Below, in pieces: positions 1 to 5,909 of a stretch of DNA of 8,650 bases; the first letter of the stretch is position 1, and every line of letters begins with the position of its first letter. A program made the position numbers and the translations under genes. Where the stretch lies: the NCBI GenBank assembly GCA_002392265.1, contig DGGP01000086.1:1-8650 (forward strand), given 5' to 3'. This DNA comes from Firmicutes bacterium UBA3871 (lineage in GTDB: Bacteria > Bacillota > Clostridia > Peptostreptococcales > Anaerovoracaceae). Under the pieces are notes generated by a model. That model had not been told where the DNA came from and did no database searches. It saw nothing but the letters and a program-made list of their open reading frames with translations.

Positions 1-4
1 AAAA

Positions 5-33
5 GGCGAATTTGGTGCCTGTCCCCAAATTGG
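5..33. repeat. REP-like dispersed repeat arm upstream of galE
   Basis: This stretch shares the core ttggtgcctgtcccc and the flanks ggcgaat and aaattggaaaa with the repeat cluster after position 3631. It also has its own short inverted ends, aatttgg (9-15) and ccaaatt (25-31). It ends seven bases before the galE ribosome site, so it lies in the galE leader or in the spacer after an upstream gene. Any partner arm would be outside the window. The GGTGCCTGTCCCC core resembles repeats seen in many bacterial genomes that are often linked to REP-associated tyrosine transposases. That link is recalled knowledge, and no transposase is present here. Confidence 0.75.
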
Positions 34-49
34 AAAAGTAGGAGTAATG

Positions 50-1084
50 ATGAAAGTACTGGTAACGGGAGGGCTCGGCTTTATAGGGAGCCATACCTGC
101 GTTTCGCTCATGGAGAGCGGCTATGACGTGGTTATAGCAGACGATCTTTCAAACAGCAGTGCTGATGTTCAGGAAAGAATCGCGAAAATTGCAGGTAAAA
201 CGCCGGCATTTTACAAAGCGGATGTTACCGATCAGGCAGCGATGGAAAGGCTTTTTTCGGCTGAAAAGCCGGAGGCGATAATCCACTTCGCAGGCTTCAA
301 ATCGGTTCCGGAGTCGGTCGAAAATCCGCTGAAATATTACGCAAATAACGTGGGCTCGACCCTCGTTCTTTGTGCGCTGATGAAGCGATTCGGTACGCGC
401 TTTATCATCTTCAGTTCATCCGCAACCGTCTACGGTGACAATGAAATCCCTTACCGCGAGGACATGGAGCCTTGCCGGGCGACAAATCCTTACGGCAGGA
501 CAAAGGCGATGAGCGAAGAAATCATCAGAGACTTTGCGGCAAGCGAGGGCGGCAGGCATAAAGCAGCGCTTCTCAGGTACTTCAACCCTGTGGGCGCTCA
601 TGAAAGCGGCCTGCTTGGCGAAGACCCGCGCGGCGTGCCGGGCAATCTGATGCCTTACATTCAAAGGGTTGCGGCGGGCAAGCTTCCTTGCCTGACTGTC
701 TACGGCACAGACTATCCGACCGTCGACGGGACCGGAGTGCGCGACTACATCCACGTGATGGATCTCGCACAAGCCCACGTTGCGGCACTTCGAAAGCTCG
801 AAGCAGAGCAGCCTGCAGCAGGCGCCGGCCGTGGAGACAGCGAAAGCACATATATTTACAATATCGGGACCGGGCGCGGAACAAGCGTGCTTGAGATGAT
901 TCAAGCATTTGAAAGAGCGACCGGAGTTCACATCGAATACAAGGCGGGCCCTCGCAGGGCGGGCGACCTGCCTGAATATTATGCCTGTGCGGATCTCGCA
1001 GAAAAGGAGCTTGGCTGGAAGGCCAAAAGAAGCGTTGAAGACATGTGCAGAGATGCATGGAACTGGCAGAAAAACATAAAATAA
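50..1084 (+). CDS. galE: UDP-glucose 4-epimerase
   Basis: GalE interconverts UDP-glucose and UDP-galactose in the cytoplasm using tightly bound NAD+, serving the Leloir pathway and galactose supply for envelope polysaccharides. The extended-SDR signature is complete: a Rossmann motif TGGLGFIGSH at residues 6-15, SSSATVYG at 122-129, the catalytic pair in NPYGRTK (Tyr148, Lys152), and the sugar-binding stretch containing GVRDYIHV near 229-236. Length is 344 aa against about 338 for the E. coli enzyme; the excess is mostly a Gly/Ala-rich loop near residues 253-266. Two adjacent ATGs exist at 47 and 50. AGGAG (40-44) lies 2 nt from the first and 5 nt from the second, and the second also aligns with the E. 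coli start, so 50 is chosen. pgi follows after 20 nt, suggesting an operon. No promoter is visible within the window. Confidence 0.95.
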   Translation: MKVLVTGGLGFIGSHTCVSLMESGYDVVIADDLSNSSADVQERIAKIAGKTPAFYKADVTDQAAMERLFSAEKPEAIIHFAGFKSVPESVENPLKYYANNVGSTLVLCALMKRFGTRFIIFSSSATVYGDNEIPYREDMEPCRATNPYGRTKAMSEEIIRDFAASEGGRHKAALLRYFNPVGAHESGLLGEDPRGVPGNLMPYIQRVAAGKLPCLTVYGTDYPTVDGTGVRDYIHVMDLAQAHVAALRKLEAEQPAAGAGRGDSESTYIYNIGTGRGTSVLEMIQAFERATGVHIEYKAGPRRAGDLPEYYACADLAEKELGWKAKRSVEDMCRDAWNWQKNIK

Positions 1085-1104
1085 ACGTAGGATGGGAGAA
1101 ATTT

Positions 1105-2424
1105 ATGGAAAGCGTAAAGGAGCAGAAAGAGTTTTCGGTGTGGTTTGGGGACAATGTCCCCCAATCGGAAAAAATTGAAGAGGCCAGAGCGGCACTCGAA
1201 AAGCTGGGCTCGGGAGAGATGGAATTCAGCGGCTGGGTAGGACTGCCCGCTGACAGAGACATAGCCGAGATGAAGCGAATCAGGGATGCGGCAAAAAGAA
1301 TCAGGGCAATCAGTCAGATTCTGATAGTTGTCGGCATCGGCGGGTCATACCTCGGTGCAAAGTCTGTCATAAAGGCGCTGAGTCCAAACTCGCTGATATA
1401 TCCGGTCAGAGGCTGCAAAATTGCATCCGATGAGACGAAAATATTCTTTGCGGGCTGCAACCTTTCGGCGCAGTACCATGAAAATATCCTTGAAATGATA
1501 AAGCATTACGAGACGAGTATCTGCGTTATTTCAAAGTCGGGCACGACGACCGAGCCTGCTGCGGCTTTTGAAATCTTCAAACAGGCTCTCGTCGAAAAGT
1601 ACGGCGCGACAGAAGCACGCACCAGAATTTATGCGATTACAGGCGGCCGCGACAGCTTGCTCGCGAAGGAAGCAGCGCGCGAAGGCTATGTGACGTTCGC
1701 CGTTCCCGAAGATGTGGGCGGCAGATATTCTGTCCTCTCGCCGGTAGGGCTGATCCCTATTGCGGTAGCGGGAATCGATACGGAAGCCCTGCTCGACGCA
1801 GCGGAAGAGATGAGACAGAAGTATTTCGGAAGTGGCAGCGCTGACGGTGCCGGGGAGGTTTTGGCTTATGCGATGGCGCGTCACCGTATGGCGACACTTC
1901 GCAAAAAGGGCGGCTGGCCAAAGACCGTCGAAGTTTTCGAATACTACGAGCCGAGACTTTCGGCCTTTGCGGAGTGGTTGAAGCAGCTTTTCGGCGAATC
2001 CGAAGGCAAGAAGGGCAAGGGAATATTCCCTGCTTCGCTGGCCTTTAGTACGGACCTGCATTCGATGGGGCAGTTTTTGCAGGAAGGCAGGCAGATCTTT
2101 TTCGAGACGCTGCTCGATGTAAGGGACAGCGGACACGACCTGACCGTTCCGGAAAATGCGGCAAGCAGTCTGGCGGGGAAAAGCATGAATGAAATCGAAA
2201 GGGCCGCAACCGAGGGCGTCATCAGGGCTCACGAAGCTGCGGGAATTCCTGTGATTCGTATAAATATCCCTGATTTTTCGGAGAATTCGATCGGTAAAAT
2301 GATATACTTCTTTGAAGTAAGCTGCGCCATCTCCTCGATGCTGTTTGGAGTAAATCCGTTCAATCAGCCGGGAGTGGAGGCGTACAAGGCAGAAATGAAG
2401 GCGGAGCTTTCAAAGGCGAAATAG
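1105..2424 (+). CDS. pgi: Glucose-6-phosphate isomerase
   Basis: Pgi interconverts glucose 6-phosphate and fructose 6-phosphate in glycolysis and gluconeogenesis. Family motifs are intact (numbering from Met at 1105): the sugar-phosphate-binding GIGGSYLG at 77-84, SKSGTTTEP at 143-151, the signature GGRYSVLSPVG at 205-215, a catalytic Glu near 290 in AEWLKQLFGES, His319 in DLHSMGQ, and the C-terminal NPFNQPGVEAYK with Lys428. The protein has 439 aa, typical of the short Gram-positive form (about 450 aa). The reading frame stays open back to an ATG at 1045 inside galE, but GGATGGGAG (1090-1098) is well placed for 1105 and the extra 20 residues show no family similarity. Residues about 11-24 are encoded by a stretch that resembles the local dispersed repeat (see 1145-1175). 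Probably cotranscribed with galE. Confidence 0.95.
   Translation: MESVKEQKEFSVWFGDNVPQSEKIEEARAALEKLGSGEMEFSGWVGLPADRDIAEMKRIRDAAKRIRAISQILIVVGIGGSYLGAKSVIKALSPNSLIYPVRGCKIASDETKIFFAGCNLSAQYHENILEMIKHYETSICVISKSGTTTEPAAAFEIFKQALVEKYGATEARTRIYAITGGRDSLLAKEAAREGYVTFAVPEDVGGRYSVLSPVGLIPIAVAGIDTEALLDAAEEMRQKYFGSGSADGAGEVLAYAMARHRMATLRKKGGWPKTVEVFEYYEPRLSAFAEWLKQLFGESEGKKGKGIFPASLAFSTDLHSMGQFLQEGRQIFFETLLDVRDSGHDLTVPENAASSLAGKSMNEIERAATEGVIRAHEAAGIPVIRINIPDFSENSIGKMIYFFEVSCAISSMLFGVNPFNQPGVEAYKAEMKAELSKAK
1145..1175. repeat. Repeat-like palindrome inside the pgi coding sequence
   Basis: The near-perfect palindrome ttggggacaatgtcccccaa (1145-1164) is followed by tcggaaaaaatt. This recalls the ctggggaca core and the ttggaaaaaa tail of the REP-like elements at 5-33 and 3631-3738. 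It encodes about WFGDNVPQSEKI near the Pgi N-terminus, a region where Pgi sequences vary. The reading frame is kept. It could be a domesticated, degraded repeat copy or a coincidence of coding sequence; the palindrome itself is certain and its origin is inferred. Confidence 0.45.
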
Positions 2425-2456
2425 ATATATACAAATAGATATATAATAGATATATA
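2420..2456. repeat. AT-rich short tandem repeat, three copies
   Basis: The 12-mer aatagatatata occurs exactly at 2420-2431, 2434-2445 and 2445-2456. The pgi stop codon TAG (2422-2424) lies within the first copy. The array fills most of the gap between pgi and the lipoprotein gene. It contains a TATAAT at 2442-2447 but no convincing -35 element at the right distance, so a promoter is possible but not called. Replication slippage is a simple explanation. Confidence 0.8.
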
Positions 2457-2486
2457 GATGTAATGAAAACGAACAGGAGAAAAACT

Positions 2487-3632
2487 ATGGCAAGGAAAAC
2501 CGCAATTTTACTTTTGGTGTGCCTGATGGCATTTATGACGGCGGCCTGCGGCGGTGGTGCAGCAGCGCCTGCAGGCGATAGCTCGCCTGATTATGAAGAA
2601 ATTTACGACCCCGTTTTAAGGCTCATGTACGACACAATAATGTGCGATCCGTCAACCTACGAGTTTGATGACGGAACAATGGGTATTTGGGAGTCCACAA
2701 ACTGGCTTGACGTAAGAATCGAAGCACTGATGTCGGTGGGATACACCATGAAGGATTTGAATGGCGATGATATTCCGGAGCTTTTAATATGTGCAACCAA
2801 TGCTTATGATAACGAAAGTCACGAGGGCAGAAACATTCTTGCCATGTATACGATAAGTGACGACGAGCCGCAGCTTGTTATAGAAGGCACTGCAAGGGAT
2901 GCATACGCACTTCTCGGGGATGGCAGAATCTACAATATCGGTTCGGGCGGTGCCGCATATGCGATTTACGGTACATACGAGCTTTCCGAAGATGGGCTGG
3001 AGCTCAAGCCGCTCGATTATTACTTCTCCTATCTCGATCCGGAAGAACCTGCTGAGGATTTCGAGGATATGTGCTTTTACCACAATACAACAGGTATCTG
3101 GGGCGAGGATGGTATGGATGAAGAAATATCCGAGCTCGATTTTGTTACAAACGGAGAAGCGCTCGAAAATCTGATCGAGGTGCTCGAGGTTAAAGATTTC
3201 CTCGATTATGCACTTGATAAAAACCTTGATACCACAATGGAGGACGAGGGCTTTATAGTAAGGGCTGACTGGGCAGAAGACGTTCTTGCCGACCTGGGAG
3301 GCGAGTTTATAGAATATATCAGCGATGAGCCTGACACTGTTCAGGTAGTGTTCGGACCTTCAGGCTTTGCAAGGGTTTACGATTTCACGCTGCTTAATCT
3401 GACCCTTGAGGACATCGACGACGAGGGCAATGTCACCTATGATGTTGAGGAAGTATACAAGCTGGAAGAACTGACGGCAGCAGAACCTCTCTGCGCGGAT
3501 ATGCCAATGATTCCGGATGCGGTTCCAAACAGCGGTGTTAAATATACCGACGAAGCAGGCGTAGACCACTACCTTGCATTAAACCAGTCCGGCTATGACG
3601 GGTCCCTTTTCTTCACAGAATTCGAATTCTAG
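2487..3632 (+). CDS. Secreted acidic lipoprotein of unknown function
   Basis: I do not recognise a named family. Starting at ATG 2487 gives 381 aa, with a basic N-terminus, a hydrophobic segment, and a lipobox ending MTAAC with Cys21, then a Gly/Ala-rich linker. This indicates export and lipid anchoring on the outer face of the membrane. The mature part is strongly acidic, with many Asp and Glu. DLNGDDIPEL at residues 90-99 resembles the DxNxDxxxE calcium-binding loop found in several Bacillota secreted proteins. An in-frame ATG at 2463 would add eight residues, but AGGAGA (2475-2480) sits 6 nt before 2487 and would lie inside the longer version, so 2487 is preferred. It lies 62 nt after pgi on the same strand with no terminator between, so readthrough is likely. 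Its stop codon overlaps the start of the repeat cluster, which may have trimmed the original C-terminus. Confidence 0.75.
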   Translation: MARKTAILLLVCLMAFMTAACGGGAAAPAGDSSPDYEEIYDPVLRLMYDTIMCDPSTYEFDDGTMGIWESTNWLDVRIEALMSVGYTMKDLNGDDIPELLICATNAYDNESHEGRNILAMYTISDDEPQLVIEGTARDAYALLGDGRIYNIGSGGAAYAIYGTYELSEDGLELKPLDYYFSYLDPEEPAEDFEDMCFYHNTTGIWGEDGMDEEISELDFVTNGEALENLIEVLEVKDFLDYALDKNLDTTMEDEGFIVRADWAEDVLADLGGEFIEYISDEPDTVQVVFGPSGFARVYDFTLLNLTLEDIDDEGNVTYDVEEVYKLEELTAAEPLCADMPMIPDAVPNSGVKYTDEAGVDHYLALNQSGYDGSLFFTEFEF

Positions 3633-3664
3633 GCGAATCTGGGGACAAGGCGAATCTGGGGACA
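3631..3664. repeat. 17-bp tandem duplication
   Basis: The unit aggcgaatctggggaca occurs twice without mismatch, at 3631-3647 and 3648-3664. The second copy runs into the left arm of the large inverted repeat. The last two bases of the upstream lipoprotein stop codon TAG are the first two bases of the first unit. Confidence 0.9.
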
Positions 3665-3710
3665 GGCACCAAATTGGAAAAAAGGCCAATTTGGTGCCTG
3701 TCCCCAGATT
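3653..3710. repeat. REP-like element with perfect 25-bp inverted repeat
   Basis: Bases 3653-3677 and 3686-3710 are exact reverse complements, separated by the 8-nt loop aaaaaagg. The arm contains the core ggggacaggcaccaaattgg shared with the element at 5-33. The DNA could form a cruciform and the RNA a very stable hairpin. There is no T-run after either arm, so it is not a standard intrinsic terminator, though it could protect the upstream mRNA end or slow polymerase. It fits a mobile non-autonomous REP/BIME-type repeat in an intergenic site. Confidence 0.9.
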
Positions 3711-3720
3711 GACAAAAAAT

Positions 3721-3738
3721 CCAATTTAGGGACAGATC
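3721..3738. repeat. Degenerate repeat fragment
   Basis: ccaatttagggacagatc, preceded by an A-run, looks like a rearranged piece of the same repeat: the ccaattt end is joined to a gggacag core in the opposite orientation from the adjacent arm. It extends the cluster to about 108 bp (3631-3738). The remaining gap before hbd, 3739-3803, is AT-rich and I see no gene in it. Confidence 0.5.
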
Positions 3739-3803
3739 AGAGCCAAATAAAGTCTACTTTGTGAAAAAAATGTTTATTTTTGCTAAAAAATCAAAAATAG
3801 GTC

Positions 3804-3831
3804 TTTACTTATGTTCAATATGTGCTATAAT
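3804..3831 (+). promoter_or_regulatory. hbd promoter (extended -10)
   Basis: A perfect -10 TATAAT (3826-3831) is preceded by TGC, forming the extended -10 motif TGnTATAAT. A partial -35, TTTACT (3804-3809), lies 16 nt upstream. Transcription would start near 3838, leaving a leader of about 84 nt before hbd. The leader contains two loosely similar 16-mers at 3840-3855 and 3869-3884 (12 of 16 identical) of unknown meaning. Confidence 0.8.
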
Positions 3832-3832
3832 T

Positions 3833-3850
3833 AAGTTAAAGTTTTAACAA
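3833..3850. promoter_or_regulatory. Candidate Rex operator at hbd
   Basis: aagttaaagttttaacaa matches the redox-repressor Rex consensus TTGTTAANNNNTTAACAA at 12 of the 14 specified positions; the mismatches are the two outermost bases on the left. It contains the exact dyad GTTAA-N4-TTAAC. It lies immediately after the -10 box, over the predicted start site, where a bound repressor would block initiation. Rex senses the NADH/NAD+ ratio, and butyrate-pathway genes including hbd are known Rex targets in clostridia. No rex gene is in this window. Confidence 0.65.
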
Positions 3851-3921
3851 GTCAATCGGCGCACGGGTAGTTTTGAACACTCAAAGCGCGTAATTATGAA
3901 GGTTTTTAGGAGGATTTAAAC

Positions 3922-4764
3922 ATGAAAATTGGTGTACTCGGTTCCGGTACTATGGGCGCAGGCATTATCCAGGTTCTCGCACAGAATGGTTACGATGTAG
4001 CTTTCAGAGCTCGCAGACAGACTTCAATCGACAAGGGTCTTGCAACAGTAACAAAGAACCTTGATAAATTAGTAGCAAAGGAAAAGATTGCTCAGGCTGA
4101 CAGAGATGCTGCTCTTGCAAGAGTTACTTGCTCAACAGACATCAACGTTATCGCTGACTGCGACATGATTATCGAAGCTGCTACAGAAGAAATGGAAGCA
4201 AAGAAGGCTCTCTTCCAGGAGCTCGACGCTCTGGTAAAGCCGGAAGCAATTATTGCAACTAACACTTCTTCCCTTTCCATCACTGAAATCGCTGCTTGCA
4301 CAAAGAGACCTGACAAGATCATCGGCATGCACTTCTTCAATCCTGTTCCTATGATGAAGCTGGTAGAGGTTATCAAGGGTCTTGCTACTTCCGAAGAGAC
4401 AAGAGACACAGTAGTTAAGATGGCTCAGGGACTCGGCAAGACTCCTGTAGAGGTTAACGAGGCTCCTGGTTTCGTTGTAAACCGTATCCTCATTCCTGAA
4501 ATCAACGAAGCTATCGGCATCCTCTATGATGGCGTTGCTACAGCAGAGGGCATCGACGAAGCTATGAAGCTTGGTGCAAATCACCCAATGGGACCTCTCG
4601 CACTCGGTGACCTCATCGGACTCGACGTTTGCCTGGCTATCATGAACGTACTCTACACTGAATACGGCGATCCTAAGTATCGTCCACATGTACTTCTGAA
4701 GAAGATGGTAAGAGCAGGAAAGCTCGGCCGCAAGACAGGCGAAGGTTTCTACAAGTACGAGTAA
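3922..4764 (+). CDS. hbd: 3-hydroxybutyryl-CoA dehydrogenase
   Basis: Hbd reduces acetoacetyl-CoA to 3-hydroxybutyryl-CoA in the cytoplasm, the second step of the clostridial butyrate/butanol branch. The 280-aa length is standard. The N-terminal Rossmann fold starts with GSGTMG (residues 7-12). Catalytic elements are NTSSLSIT with Ser117, GMHFFNP with His137, and [10 protein letters not shown] with Asn187; the C-terminal domain carries the conserved [19 protein letters not shown]. The cofactor loop reads FRARRQTS (28-35), where NAD-dependent relatives have RDI; loss of the acidic residue and gain of arginines suggests NADP(H) use, similar to the Clostridium kluyveri enzyme as I recall it. AGGAGG (3909-3914) gives a strong start. 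Ala codons are only GCT and GCA, with no GCG or GCC seen, unlike neighbouring genes; with the strong promoter this suggests high expression. The usual partners (thl, crt, bcd, etfAB) are absent, and promoter plus terminator make it a single-gene unit. Confidence 0.95.
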   Translation: MKIGVLGSGTMGAGIIQVLAQNGYDVAFRARRQTSIDKGLATVTKNLDKLVAKEKIAQADRDAALARVTCSTDINVIADCDMIIEAATEEMEAKKALFQELDALVKPEAIIATNTSSLSITEIAACTKRPDKIIGMHFFNPVPMMKLVEVIKGLATSEETRDTVVKMAQGLGKTPVEVNEAPGFVVNRILIPEINEAIGILYDGVATAEGIDEAMKLGANHPMGPLALGDLIGLDVCLAIMNVLYTEYGDPKYRPHVLLKKMVRAGKLGRKTGEGFYKYE

Positions 4765-4793
4765 TTCATACTGAATGCAAACAAAGCACAATC

Positions 4794-4826
4794 AAAATCC
4801 CGACGGTTTTCCGCTGGGATTTTTTT
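4794..4826 (+). terminator. Intrinsic terminator of hbd
   Basis: aaaatccc (4794-4801) pairs with gggatttt (4816-4823). An inner cgg-tttt-ccg stem is separated from it by one G-U pair and one A-C mismatch, and the hairpin ends in a run of seven T (4820-4826). The A-run on the left arm suggests it may also work in reverse. It lies 30 nt after the hbd stop. Confidence 0.88.
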
Positions 4827-4849
4827 ATTGCCCCGGAGCTCATATCCAC

Positions 4850-4878
4850 TTGATATCAGAACAAAAAATAATTATAAT
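4850..4878 (+). promoter_or_regulatory. Promoter of the substrate-binding protein gene
   Basis: TTGATA (4850-4855) and TATAAT (4873-4878) are separated by exactly 17 nt, matching the housekeeping consensus at 11 of 12 bases. The predicted start is near 4885, 28 nt before the GTG start codon. Its position just after the hbd terminator makes this a separate transcription unit. Confidence 0.85.
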
Positions 4879-4898
4879 TGCATATGACATTGTTATTA
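4869..4898. promoter_or_regulatory. 30-bp imperfect dyad, candidate operator
   Basis: The stretch is symmetric about CATATG (4881-4886). The outer arms TAATTATAAT (4869-4878) and ATTGTTATTA (4889-4898) match at 8 of 10 paired positions, and 11 of 15 pairs match overall. It overlaps the -10 box and the predicted start site, a typical repressor position. Given the downstream metal-transporter gene, a Fur-family (Zur or Fur) or MntR-type metalloregulator is plausible, but it does not clearly match a consensus I can name. Confidence 0.5.
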
Positions 4899-4912
4899 CG
4901 GAGGAAAAATCT

Positions 4913-5899
4913 GTGAAAAAGTTTATTTATATCATTTTGGCCATCGCCTTGACTTTGGGCAGCCTCTCAGGATGCGGGACTGCTGCGCAGCCGGCCGATT
5001 CATCGCCCGAAACGGATTCCATAAGCATTGTAGCCACTGTTTTTCCCGCCTACGACTGGACAGAAAACATCCTGGGTGATAACCCCGCAGGCGCAGAGGT
5101 TACGCTGCTGGCCGGAAACGGCACAGACCTTCACAGCTACCAGCCGACAGCGGAAGATATAATGAAGATTTCAACCTGCGATCTTTTTATATATGTTGGC
5201 GGCGAATCCGACAAATGGGTTGACGACGCGCTCAAAAATGCCGTAAACGAAGATATGACGGTAATCAGCATGATGGAGGTCCTGGCCGACGCATTAAAGG
5301 AGGAAGAGCTGATCGAAGGCATGCAAGAGGAGAAAGACAGCGATGAAGCCGCAGACGAGCCCGAATACGACGAGCACGTATGGCTTTCGCTCCGAAATGC
5401 CGCAGCATGTGTAAAGAGCTTTTCACAGGCAGTTCAGGAAATCGACAAGCCTAACGCCGCCATCTACAAGGCAAATGCCGAAGCCTACATTTCTCAGCTC
5501 GAAGAACTGAACGAAAGATACGAGCAAGCGGTAGACGCAGGCTCACGCAAGGTTATTCTTTTCGGCGACCGCTTTCCGTTCCGCTACATGGTGGAAGACT
5601 ACGGCCTCGACTACTACGCGGCTTTTGCAGGCTGCTCTGCCGAAACCGAAGCAAGCTTTGAAACCATCACCTTCCTTTCACGCAAAGTTGATGCACTGAA
5701 GCTTCCGGTGGTGCTGACCATTGAAGGCGGGGATCCGAGAATTGCCGAGACGATAGTGAAGAATACAAGAACCCACAATCAGCAAATCCTCACAATGGAC
5801 TCGCTCCAGACGACTACGGCAGCAGATATCGAAGGCGGTGCGACATATCTGAAATCTATGGAAAACAATCTGATAGTGTTAAAAGAGGCACTCAGATAA
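4913..5899 (+). CDS. Metal ABC transporter substrate-binding lipoprotein (ZnuA/AdcA-like)
   Basis: A membrane-anchored cluster A-I (family 9) solute-binding protein, of the kind that delivers zinc or manganese to an ABC permease. From GTG 4913 it has 328 aa. The signal peptide ends in a clear lipobox, LSGC, with Cys21. The ZnuA-like fold shows IVATVFPAYDW after the linker, a first metal-ligand His74 in TDLHSYQP, an acidic loop (about residues 137-153) in place of the usual His-rich loop, and a second His155 in EHVWLS. The C-terminal lobe has GDRFPFRY at 218-225, where ZnuA relatives carry a third ligand His before the Asp; here it is Gly. Glu271 or Asp274 may supply the acidic ligand. GGAGG (4901-4905) fixes the GTG start; the frame stays open to 4775, but that start would cross the hbd terminator and the promoter. 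No permease or ATPase gene is adjacent. I recall similar GDRFPFR-type proteins in Clostridia. Confidence 0.85.
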   Translation: MKKFIYIILAIALTLGSLSGCGTAAQPADSSPETDSISIVATVFPAYDWTENILGDNPAGAEVTLLAGNGTDLHSYQPTAEDIMKISTCDLFIYVGGESDKWVDDALKNAVNEDMTVISMMEVLADALKEEELIEGMQEEKDSDEAADEPEYDEHVWLSLRNAAACVKSFSQAVQEIDKPNAAIYKANAEAYISQLEELNERYEQAVDAGSRKVILFGDRFPFRYMVEDYGLDYYAAFAGCSAETEASFETITFLSRKVDALKLPVVLTIEGGDPRIAETIVKNTRTHNQQILTMDSLQTTTAADIEGGATYLKSMENNLIVLKEALR

Positions 5900-5909
5900 A
5901 AATGTAAAG

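Noticed and set aside
1045..1104. Longer Pgi start overlapping galE
   Set aside because: The ribosome site at 1090-1098 favours ATG 1105, and the added residues are just galE sequence in another frame.
582..1262. Long minus-strand open frame opposite galE and the pgi start
   Set aside because: It lies opposite two clear genes, has no family-like motifs, and is explained by the codon pattern of the plus strand.
1531..2232. Minus-strand open frame opposite pgi
   Set aside because: Antisense shadow of pgi with no recognisable motif and no ribosome site considered convincing.
3653..3710. Large hairpin as an intrinsic terminator for the lipoprotein gene
   Set aside because: No T-run follows the stem on either strand, and the same sequence recurs as a dispersed repeat.
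3631..3738. CRISPR array
   Set aside because: Repeats are adjacent or inverted, without regular unique spacers, and there are no cas genes.
3762..3785. Second Rex-like site upstream of the hbd -35 (ttgtgaaaaaaatgttta)
   Set aside because: Only the left half resembles the consensus; the right half does not match, and the stretch is simply AT-rich.
4775..4912. N-terminal extension of the substrate-binding protein
   Set aside because: It would run through the hbd terminator and the gene's own promoter, and would bury the lipoprotein signal peptide.
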